Assembly: GCA_018262095.1 (NCBI GenBank)
Contig: JAGTRW010000013.1
Location: 124,001-188,000, forward strand
Direction: 5' to 3'
From: Pseudomonadota bacterium
GTDB taxonomy: Bacteria > Pseudomonadota > Gammaproteobacteria > Burkholderiales > Rhodocyclaceae
Length of the DNA: 64,000 bases
Of this stretch, positions 56,289 to 64,000 are shown piece after piece; position 1 is the stretch's first letter; every line of letters begins with the position of its first letter. The notes under the pieces were generated by a model. It did not search any database, was not told the origin of the DNA, and saw only the letters and a list, made by a program, of their open reading frames with translations. The translations under genes and the position numbers were made by a program.

Positions 56289-58507
56289 ATAGCCTGTCGA
56301 TCGTTCCGCGCAGCGAGCCGAATTCGTCGGTCAATGCCGATCAACGTGTTGCGCCGCACGCCGACCTGCTCAAGACGCGCCGTCTGGTGGTGGTCGATGA
56401 CGACGAAGCGTTCCGCATCAGCCTGTGTGATCTGCTGCACAGCCGCGGCTACCCGATGCCTGAGTCGTGCTCGGGCGGGCGCGATTTGATCAGTCTGCTG
56501 ATGGAGGGCGCGCCCTTCGACCTCGTTCTGCTCGACCTGACCATGCCCGATCTGGGCGGCCTCGACGTGCTCAGGATGTTGCGCCAGGCCAAGCTCGAAG
56601 TCGCCGTCGTGGTCGTCAGCGGTGACCGCATGATGGAGTCGGCGATCGGCGCCTTGCGGCTCGGTGCAAACGATTACGTGCGCAAGCCCTACGCTCCGGA
56701 AATGCTGCTGCATACCGTCGAGACCGTGCTGCGGCGCCACGACCTCGAAAAGTCGCATCGCCAGATGACGGCGCAGCTCGAGTGTTCCGAGCGGATGCAC
56801 CGCTTTCTGGTCAACACTTCGCCGGATCTGATTTTCACGCTCGACGAAGCGCATAATTTTTCGTTTGTCAGCGACCGCGTCGGACAATTGATCGGGTGCA
56901 CCGCCGATGAGCTCGCAGGCCTGTCGTTCTTCTCGATCATTTTCGAGGAGGATGTTGAACGAACGCGCTATCTCCTCGACCGCGTCGGCAAGGGCGAGTG
57001 TTCGACCGAGCTGCGCCTGGTCAGTCGCGAGCATTCGAGCTACCGCCATTTCGACGTCAAGCTGATTCCCGTCGAATTTTCCGATCTGCATCTATCGCGC
57101 GCAGCCGGGCCGCACCGTGGCGTCTATGTCGTGGCGCGCGACATCAGCGACAAGAAGCTGGCCGACGATCACCTCGCCTATCTCGCCTATCACGACGTGC
57201 TCACCGGCCTGCCCAACCGCGCGCTGTTCCGCGACCGCGTCGGGCTGGCGATGGTTCAGGCCAAACGCAGCGGAATGAAGGCGGCGACGATGTTCGTCGA
57301 CCTCGATCGCTTCAAGCTGGCCAACGACACCTTCGGTCATCAGAAGGGCGACGAACTGCTCAAGGAAGTGGCGCGGCGCCTGCAGGACAGCTTGCGCGAA
57401 ACCGATACCCTGGCGCGCATCGGCGGCGACGAGTTTACGGTGCTGCTGCCGTGCATCCGTTCGACCGAGGATGCGGCGCACGTCGCCGGCAAACTGGTCG
57501 CCGACATGGCGCGTCCGTACCTGGTGTCCGATAACGAGGTTTTCCTGACGGCGAGCATCGGCATTTCGATCTGGCCCGAGGATGGCGACGACATCGAAAC
57601 GCTGATGCGTCACGCCGACCTCGCGATGTATCACGTCAAGTCGACCGGCAAGAACAATTTCGGCTTTTTCTCGAGCACCATGGGCCAGGCGTCGAGCCGG
57701 CGCTTGTCGTTCGAGAACGAGCTGCGCCATGGCTTCGAAGACGAGCAGTTCGAACTCTATTATCAGCCCCAGGTCGATGCCGAGTCGCAGCAGGTGGTCG
57801 GGCTCGAAGCCTTGGTCCGCTGGCGGCACCCGGCCAAAGGCGTGGTCTCGCCCGGACACTTCATCCCGGTGGTCGAAGAGATCGGCCTGATGCCGGCGCT
57901 GACCTACTGGGTTCTTGAAACCGCGTGCCGTGATCTGCGCGACTGGTGGGAGCGCGGCTTTGACGTTCCGCGCATGTCGATCAATGTCTCTCCGGCGGTG
58001 CTCGACAACGGTGATTTCAGTCGGCGTCTGGAGGGGACGCTCAAGAAATACGCGATTCCGCACGAAAATTTCGAAATCGAAATCACTGAAAACATTTTCG
58101 TCGGCGACCGCCAGAAGGTCTCCGACTGCCTGCTGCGCATTTCGCAAAAGGGAATTCGCATCGCCATCGACGATTTCGGTACGCAATACTCGTCGCTGAG
58201 CTACCTGCGCTATCTGCCGGTCAGTACGCTCAAGATCGACCAATCCTTCGTTCGCGAGATCGACCGCGTCGACGACAGCTCGCCGATCGTTCGCGCGATC
58301 ATCGCCATCGCCGCCGGGCTCAATCTCAATGTCGTCGCCGAGGGCGTCGAGACCGAAGTGCAGGCCGAGTTCCTGCGCCGCCTGGGCTGCCGCGAAATGC
58401 AGGGTTACCTCTACGGCCGCCCGTTGCCGGTCGATGCGCTCGAGCGCTTGCTGACGCGCGTCTCGCCGCGACCGGTGGTCGAGATCGAGGCCGGCAGCGC
58501 GGGCTGA
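56285..58507 (+). CDS. REC-PAS-GGDEF-EAL response regulator (c-di-GMP turnover)
   Basis: 740 residues. Receiver domain (about 30-150) with D84 in LLDLTMPD and K134; PAS domain (about 165-290); diguanylate cyclase with intact GGDEF (380-384) and inhibitory I-site RETD (371-374) five residues before it; EAL phosphodiesterase with EAL (508-510), EITEN, DDFGTQYSS and AEGVETE. All catalytic motifs for both making and breaking c-di-GMP are present. It starts in a four-base overlap with the HDOD kinase gene and is probably phosphorylated by it. Net activity cannot be read from sequence. Confidence 0.93.
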   Translation: MNSLSIVPRSEPNSSVNADQRVAPHADLLKTRRLVVVDDDEAFRISLCDLLHSRGYPMPESCSGGRDLISLLMEGAPFDLVLLDLTMPDLGGLDVLRMLRQAKLEVAVVVVSGDRMMESAIGALRLGANDYVRKPYAPEMLLHTVETVLRRHDLEKSHRQMTAQLECSERMHRFLVNTSPDLIFTLDEAHNFSFVSDRVGQLIGCTADELAGLSFFSIIFEEDVERTRYLLDRVGKGECSTELRLVSREHSSYRHFDVKLIPVEFSDLHLSRAAGPHRGVYVVARDISDKKLADDHLAYLAYHDVLTGLPNRALFRDRVGLAMVQAKRSGMKAATMFVDLDRFKLANDTFGHQKGDELLKEVARRLQDSLRETDTLARIGGDEFTVLLPCIRSTEDAAHVAGKLVADMARPYLVSDNEVFLTASIGISIWPEDGDDIETLMRHADLAMYHVKSTGKNNFGFFSSTMGQASSRRLSFENELRHGFEDEQFELYYQPQVDAESQQVVGLEALVRWRHPAKGVVSPGHFIPVVEEIGLMPALTYWVLETACRDLRDWWERGFDVPRMSINVSPAVLDNGDFSRRLEGTLKKYAIPHENFEIEITENIFVGDRQKVSDCLLRISQKGIRIAIDDFGTQYSSLSYLRYLPVSTLKIDQSFVREIDRVDDSSPIVRAIIAIAAGLNLNVVAEGVETEVQAEFLRRLGCREMQGYLYGRPLPVDALERLLTRVSPRPVVEIEAGSAG

Positions 58508-58605
58508 ACGGCGATCGCTCGGGGCGTCTTCGTTCCGGCCATTGAAAACCCGTCTGATCTCGGGCGGGCGGTATACTGCGTCGCTAACACCCACTGGAGA
58601 AACAC

Positions 58606-59769
58606 ATGGCCGCTTCACCCGAGACTGTCAGCATGGCGATGTTCTGCGACTTCGAGAACGTCGCGCTTGGCGTACGCGACGCCAACTACGAGAAGTTCGA
58701 CATCAAGCCGGTGCTTGAACGCTTGCTGCTCAAGGGCAGCATCGTGCTCAAGAAGGCCTACTGCGACTGGGAGCGCTACAAGGGCTTCAAGGCGACGATG
58801 CACGAGGCCAACTTCGAGCTGATCGAGATTCCGCACGTCCGCCAGTCGGGCAAGAACTCGGCCGACATCCGCATGGTCGTCGATGCGCTCGACCTGTGCT
58901 ATACGAAATCGCACGTCAATACCTTCGTCATCGTCAGCGGCGATTCCGATTTCTCGCCGCTGGTCTCCAAGTTGCGCGAGAACGCCAAGTACGTGATCGG
59001 CGTCGGCGTCAAGCAGTCGACGTCGGACCTCTTGATCGCCAACTGCGACGAGTTCATTTTCTACGACGACCTGGTTCGCGAGATCCAGCGCAGCGCGGCG
59101 CGGCGCGATCCGAAGTCGCAGCAGCACGCGCCCAAGCGCACGCCCGAGGAGGACAAGAAGCGGCGCGACGAAGGCGAGGCGCGCAAGAGCCAGGCGATCG
59201 AGCTGGCGGTCGCCACCTTCGAGGCGCTGATCGCCGAGCGCGGCGACAGCGGCAAGATCTGGGCGTCGATGCTCAAGGAGGCGATCAAGCGCCGCAAACC
59301 CGATTTCAACGAGACCTACTACGGCTTTCGCGCTTTCGGCAACCTGCTCGAGGAGGCGCAGTCGCGCGGCCTGCTCGAACTGGGTCGCGACGAGAAATCG
59401 GGTGCTTTCGTCTATCGCAGCAGCGCTGCAGTCGCGGCGCGCGGCGAGCCGCTGCCTGGCGATGCGGCCAAGCCATCGACTCCAGCGAAGGTCGAAAAGG
59501 CGCCGGTCGCCGAGCCGGCGGCGCCGGTCGTGGCCGCGGTCGCGCCGGCCGCGCCCAAGCGCCGCGGCCGCGGCGGCAAGGTCAAGGCGGCTGCCGAAAA
59601 AGTCACAGCGGAATCGGCATCTGTCGAAACGATCGTCGCTGCTGCGGTTCAGGAGCCGCCGGCCGTCGCCGAAACGCCCGCCGTTGAGTCAGTTCAGGCG
59701 GAGAAAAAAACCGCGGCGCGCAGCCGTCGGCCGCGCCAGCCCAAGGCCGCAGCCCCCGAATCAGCCTGA
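58606..59769 (+). CDS. NYN-domain (LabA/PIN-like) protein with OST-HTH-type domain and basic tail
   Basis: 387 residues. NYN nuclease-fold domain (about 8-160): MAMFCDFENVALG, KKAYCDWERYKGF, SADIRMVVDALDLCY and VIVSGDSDFSPLVSKLRE hold the acidic catalytic residues. A charged linker is followed by an OST-HTH/LOTUS-like domain (about 195-275: AIELAVATFEALIAERGDSG, ASMLKEAIKRRKPDFNE). The final 110 residues are Ala/Pro/Val/Lys-rich with RRGRGG and RSRRPRQPKA, probably RNA-binding. A TATACT box at 58572 is a possible -10. It probably acts on RNA; target unknown. Confidence 0.88.
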   Translation: MAASPETVSMAMFCDFENVALGVRDANYEKFDIKPVLERLLLKGSIVLKKAYCDWERYKGFKATMHEANFELIEIPHVRQSGKNSADIRMVVDALDLCYTKSHVNTFVIVSGDSDFSPLVSKLRENAKYVIGVGVKQSTSDLLIANCDEFIFYDDLVREIQRSAARRDPKSQQHAPKRTPEEDKKRRDEGEARKSQAIELAVATFEALIAERGDSGKIWASMLKEAIKRRKPDFNETYYGFRAFGNLLEEAQSRGLLELGRDEKSGAFVYRSSAAVAARGEPLPGDAAKPSTPAKVEKAPVAEPAAPVVAAVAPAAPKRRGRGGKVKAAAEKVTAESASVETIVAAAVQEPPAVAETPAVESVQAEKKTAARSRRPRQPKAAAPESA

Positions 59770-59879
59770 AGGCCGGCGGACGGGACTTTCCCGAGGGGAT
59801 GCCGGGAAAGCCAGTGTCTATGCGCTTTCCCGGGCGGGTGGTCTGAACATCGTCGATTGGCGGGCCGCCCGCCAGGGTG

Positions 59880-61049
59880 TCAGGACTGCAGGTAACGAAC
59901 GCGCAGCACGCCGGCGATCGCCGAGAGCTGGTCGATCACCGCGGGCGGTACGGCGGCGCCGACATCGACCAGCGTGAACGCCAGGTCGCCGCGCGACTTG
60001 TTGGTCATGTTGACGATGTTGAGTCCGGCGTCGGCGAGCAGCGTCGAGATCTGCGCCAGCATCTTGGGCACGTTGGCGTTGGCGATCGCCAGCCGGTACG
60101 CCGATTCGCGCGCCATATTGATGTTGGGGAAATTGACCGAATTGACGATGTTGCCGTGGTCGAGATAATCGGCGACCTGGTCGGCGACCATCACCGCGCA
60201 GTTTTCCTCGGCTTCCTCGGTCGATGCCCCCAGGTGCGGCAGCGCGACGAAGCGCGGATGCTGGCGCAGCAGGTTGCTCGGGAAGTCGCAGACGTAGGCG
60301 TGCAGGCGGTTCTCGTTGAGCCCGTCGAGCACGGCCTGTTCATTGACGATGCCGTCGCGCGCGAAGTTGAGCAGGATCGTTCCCTTCTTCATCAGCTTGA
60401 TGCGTTCGGCGTTGATCAGGTCGCGGGTCGCGGGAAGCAGCGGCACGTGCAGGCTGATGAAGTCGGCGCGCTTGACGAGCTCATCGACGCTGGCCGCTTT
60501 CCTGACGCTCGACGGCAATCGCCAGGCGGCGTCGATGGTGATTTCCGGGTCGAAGCCGATGACGTTCATGCCGAGCTTGATCGCCGCATCGGCGAGCATC
60601 GAGCCGATCGCGCCGAGGCCGACGATGCCCAGCGTACTGCCGGCGAGCTCGTGGCCGACGAAGTGCTTCTTGCCGGCCTCGACCTGTTTGTGCAGCGACT
60701 CGTCGTCGCCGTGCAGGCCGGCGACGAAGTTGAGCGCCGGGAAGATGTTGCGCGTGCCGAGCAGCATGCCGGCGATGACCAGTTCCTTGACCGCGTTGGC
60801 GTTAGCGCCCGGCGCGTTGAAGACGACGACGCCGCGCTCGCTCATCGCCTTGATCGGGATGTTGTTGGTGCCGGCGCCGGCGCGGCCGATGGCCTGCACG
60901 CTGGCCGGGATGACCATTTCGTGCATGACCTGCGAACGCACCAGAATGGCGTCGGGGGCGCTGCCGTCATTGCTGACGACGTAGCTTTCGGGAAGCCGCG
61001 ACAGCCCCTTCTTCGAAATGGCGTTGAGCGTCTGGATTTTGCGGGTCAT
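59880..61049 (-). CDS. serA: D-3-phosphoglycerate dehydrogenase SerA
   Basis: 389-residue NAD-dependent first enzyme of serine synthesis. Rossmann signature LGIVGLGAIGSMLADAAIKLGM, catalytic Arg/Glu/His region with LHVPLLPATRDLINAE and PHLGASTEEAEENCAVM, and a C-terminal ACT domain (about 315-389: PKMLAQISTLLADAGLNIVN) for serine feedback. The short form without the extra intervening domain. It lies downstream of serC on the same strand, separated by a dispersed repeat. Confidence 0.94.
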   Translation of the reverse strand: MTRKIQTLNAISKKGLSRLPESYVVSNDGSAPDAILVRSQVMHEMVIPASVQAIGRAGAGTNNIPIKAMSERGVVVFNAPGANANAVKELVIAGMLLGTRNIFPALNFVAGLHGDDESLHKQVEAGKKHFVGHELAGSTLGIVGLGAIGSMLADAAIKLGMNVIGFDPEITIDAAWRLPSSVRKAASVDELVKRADFISLHVPLLPATRDLINAERIKLMKKGTILLNFARDGIVNEQAVLDGLNENRLHAYVCDFPSNLLRQHPRFVALPHLGASTEEAEENCAVMVADQVADYLDHGNIVNSVNFPNINMARESAYRLAIANANVPKMLAQISTLLADAGLNIVNMTNKSRGDLAFTLVDVGAAVPPAVIDQLSAIAGVLRVRYLQS

Positions 61050-61091
61050 GACGGGAGTCCTTCGTCGTTAGCTTGGCGTAAAAAGGGCATT

Positions 61092-61163
61092 CACCACAGC
61101 GAACACGGCGAAACCCGAATACGATCAGGTTTTTCGCTGTGTTCGCTGTGCACGCCGTGGTTG
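61092..61163. repeat. Dispersed inverted repeat (CCACAGCGAACACGG family), copy in serC-serA gap
   Basis: The left arm CACCACAGCGAACACGGCGA (61092-61111) pairs with the right arm TTTTCGCTGTGTTCGCTGTG continuing CACGCCGTGGTTG (61131-61163). The loop contains ATACGATC. It is the most regular of three copies in this window. Confidence 0.8.
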
Positions 61164-61182
61164 GCTGGTGTTGGGTCGTTGC

Positions 61183-62265
61183 TTAGCCGTGCTGCTTTTC
61201 GAAGTCGCGCATCAGGTCGACCAGCGCCTGCACGCCTTCGATCGGCATCGCGTTGTAGATCGACGCGCGCATGCCGCCGACCGAGCGGTGTCCCTTGATC
61301 TGGATCATTCCGCGCGCCTTGGCGGCCTTGATGAATTCGTCGTCGAGCGCGGCATCCTTGAGCGTGAACGGGATGTTCATCAGCGAACGGTTCTCCGGCG
61401 CGACCGGCGAGATGAAGAAGCTCGACGCGTCGAGCGCGTCGTAAAGCAGCTTGGCCTTGGCGCGGTTGGTCTTTTCCATCGCCGCCAGGCCGCCCTTGGC
61501 CTTGAGCATCTTGAATACCAGCCCGGCGATGTAGATCGCGTAGGTCGGCGGGGTGTTGTACATCGAGTCGTTTTCGGCGTGGATCGCGTAGTCGAACATC
61601 GTCGGCGTCCCCTTGACCGTCTGGCCGATCAGGTCGTCGCGGACGATCACGATGGTGAGGCCCGCCGGGCCGACGTTCTTCTGCGCGCCGAAGTAGATCA
61701 GCCCGAATTTTTCAACGTCGATCGGCCGTGACAGGATGTTCGACGACATGTCGGCGACCAGCGGCACGTCGCCGGTCTGCGGCGTCCAGAACAGCTCGAC
61801 GCCGCCGATCGTCTCGTTCGACGTGTAGTGCACGTAGGCGGCGTTGGGGTCGAGCTTCCAAGCGTCCTGTGTCGGCGCGTAGGAGAAGTTCTTGTCTTCC
61901 GACGTGGCGACGACATTGACCTGGCCGTATTTCTTGGCCTCCTTGATCGCCTTCTTCGACCATTCGCCGGTATTGAGGTAATCGGCCGACGCTTTGCCGC
62001 GCAGCAGGTTCATCGGCACCATCGCGAACTGCGCGGATGCGCCGCCCTGCAGGAACAGCACCTTGTAGTTGGCGGGAATTCCCAGCAGCTCGCGCAGGTC
62101 GGCTTCGGCGTCGGCCTGGATGCTCATGTATTCCTTGCCGCGGTGCGACATTTCCATCACCGACATGCCGCAGCCGTGCCAATTGACGAGTTCGTCACGC
62201 GCTTGTTCGAGAACCTCGAGCGGCAGGGCGGCGGGGCCGGCGCTGAAATTGAAGATGCGTTCCAT
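61183..62265 (-). CDS. serC: Phosphoserine aminotransferase SerC
   Basis: 360-residue pyridoxal-phosphate enzyme of serine (and pyridoxine) synthesis. MERIFNFSAGPAALPLEVLE at the start, FLQGGASAQFAMVPMNLL, the PLP lysine in YFGAQKNVGPAGLTIVIV, and GGMRASIYNAMPIEGVQALV at the end are all typical. The start was placed at MERIFNF; an upstream extension was rejected. It is followed on the same strand by serA. Confidence 0.96.
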   Translation of the reverse strand: MERIFNFSAGPAALPLEVLEQARDELVNWHGCGMSVMEMSHRGKEYMSIQADAEADLRELLGIPANYKVLFLQGGASAQFAMVPMNLLRGKASADYLNTGEWSKKAIKEAKKYGQVNVVATSEDKNFSYAPTQDAWKLDPNAAYVHYTSNETIGGVELFWTPQTGDVPLVADMSSNILSRPIDVEKFGLIYFGAQKNVGPAGLTIVIVRDDLIGQTVKGTPTMFDYAIHAENDSMYNTPPTYAIYIAGLVFKMLKAKGGLAAMEKTNRAKAKLLYDALDASSFFISPVAPENRSLMNIPFTLKDAALDDEFIKAAKARGMIQIKGHRSVGGMRASIYNAMPIEGVQALVDLMRDFEKQHG

Positions 62266-62352
62266 GGGGAAGTGATCCTTTCGTGAAAATGAGCGGGAGG
62301 AAATGGTCTGGCGGAGGGCAATGCTGTGCTGGTCGCGTGACGCCAAGCGCAC

Positions 62353-62383
62353 ATTCTAACGATATTGACCGCCGCTGTGGCAA
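62353..62383 (-). promoter_or_regulatory. Candidate serC promoter
   Basis: On the minus strand TTGCCA (62378-62383) and TAGAAT (62353-62358), separated by 19 bases, lie about 90 bases upstream of serC. The spacing is slightly long. Confidence 0.35.
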
Positions 62384-62470
62384 GCAGGCGACAAAGGCGC
62401 GCGGCAAAGCCGCGCCGATTGCCGAATCGGCAAGGCGAGCGGGACGATGCGCGGGGCGTCGGGCGCCAAA

Positions 62471-62518
62471 CCGCCGTCAGCGGCGGTCGCGCCAAGGGCC
62501 CGGACGTTTCGTCCGGGC
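62471..62518 (-). terminator. Hairpins after panD, possible pan operon terminator
   Basis: Read on the minus strand, GCCCGGACG-AAA-CGTCCGGGC (62498-62518) is followed by CCGCCGCTGACGGCGG and a short T-run (62471-62486). Either could end the panBCD transcript; the second is the better candidate. Confidence 0.5.
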
Positions 62519-62535
62519 TGCTTCAGGGGCTGGGG

Positions 62536-62916
62536 TCAGGCGGCCTGCGCGGGAATCGCGTGGCCGGTGCGAACGATGCGGTTTTGCGCGTCGACGTAGA
62601 TCAGCGACGGCGCGACGCTCGCCAGTTCGGCCTCGTCGTAGAGCGCAAAGCTGGCGATGATCAGCAGGTCGCCGGGCGCGGCGCGGCGCGCCGCCGAACC
62701 GTTGACCGAGATGATTCCCGAACCGCGTTCGGCGCGAATGGCGTAGGTGGTGAAGCGTTCGCCATTGTTGACGTTCCAGATGTCGATCTGTTCGTTCTCG
62801 ATGATGTTGGCCGCGTCGAGCAGATTTTCGTCGATCGCGCATGAGCCTTCGTAGTGAAGCTCGGAGTGCGTCGTCGTCACGCGGTGCAGCTTCGACTTGA
62901 GCATCGTTCTCTGCAT
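62536..62916 (-). CDS. panD: Aspartate 1-decarboxylase PanD
   Basis: 126-residue pyruvoyl enzyme making beta-alanine for pantothenate. It self-cleaves at Gly-Ser; the site [12 protein letters not shown] is present (about residues 22-33), so the mature alpha chain begins at that Ser. [13 protein letters not shown] and [19 protein letters not shown] are conserved. The start at [11 protein letters not shown] fits the family. It lies downstream of panC, 80 bases away. Confidence 0.95.
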   Translation of the reverse strand: MQRTMLKSKLHRVTTTHSELHYEGSCAIDENLLDAANIIENEQIDIWNVNNGERFTTYAIRAERGSGIISVNGSAARRAAPGDLLIIASFALYDEAELASVAPSLIYVDAQNRIVRTGHAIPAQAA

Positions 62917-62996
62917 GGTCTTTCCGGTGCAAGTAGGGTTGAGGGAGGGCATTGTAGCGGCTCACGGCGGCCTGTCAAATGGCCGCGCCGCGCTGC

Positions 62997-64000
<1,004 letters not shown>

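Overview
The window is a GC-rich chromosomal segment of a Gram-negative bacterium. Its gene content and order point to a betaproteobacterium, probably of the Rhodocyclales. The evidence is a complete dcw cluster from mraZ to ftsZ followed by lpxC, dciA, an M23 peptidase gene and secA, meso-diaminopimelate-type MurE, panBCD and serA/serC pairs, and a full MSHA-type pilus locus. Taxonomy is inferred from protein style and synteny only. The sequence looks like a short-read assembly, possibly a metagenome bin, because part of an Illumina Nextera adapter is embedded at 53894-53952.

Layout. (1) 1-4133, minus strand: type I secretion genes (TolC-like outer membrane protein, a MotB/OmpA-like membrane protein, a HlyD-like adaptor) and the start of another membrane protein cut by the window edge. 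(2) 4258-4772: rnpB, enlarged by two hairpin-rich insertions. (3) 4930-21628, plus strand: a 16-gene MSHA pilus locus in the order mshE-G-F-B-A-Q-C-D-O-P-I-I2-J-K-L-M-N, broken after the major pilin by two tandem terminator-like repeats. (4) 22031-38804: mraZ-rsmH-ftsL-ftsI-murE-murF-mraY-murD-ftsW-murG-murC-ddl-ftsQ-ftsA-ftsZ, preceded by a clear MraZ operator. Most junctions overlap by 1-4 bases. (5) 39079-45796: lpxC, a small membrane protein, dciA (minus), an M23 peptidase, secA and argJ. (6) 45797-53893: mixed accessory and housekeeping genes: a GT87-like membrane protein, apaG, a stand-alone type IV pilin, sixA, a Crp/Fnr regulator, guaC, two unrecognised proteins, a Gly/His/Tyr-rich exported protein, a glycine-zipper lipoprotein and a truncated RlmN-like radical SAM gene. 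(7) 54126-59769: a two-gene signalling pair (HDOD-GAF-histidine kinase, then REC-PAS-GGDEF-EAL) and a NYN-domain protein. (8) 59880-64000, minus strand: serA, serC, panD, panC and the end of panB.

How the parts work together. The MSHA locus encodes the ATPase, platform, secretin, alignment proteins, major pilin, minor pilins and a large MshQ-like protein of one surface fibre. The N-terminus of its ATPase carries c-di-GMP-binding-type motifs, so the pilus is probably second-messenger controlled. The type I secretion genes and the GGDEF/EAL protein fit the same surface-attachment theme. The dcw block makes peptidoglycan precursors and the divisome. Three related inverted repeats (murG-murC, secA-argJ, serC-serA), a 28-base perfect palindrome inserted in frame in mshI, and two REP-like terminators after mshA show active small palindromic repeat families.

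Main caution: gene adjacency across 53894-53952 cannot be trusted, because the adapter marks a false join or an untrimmed read end.
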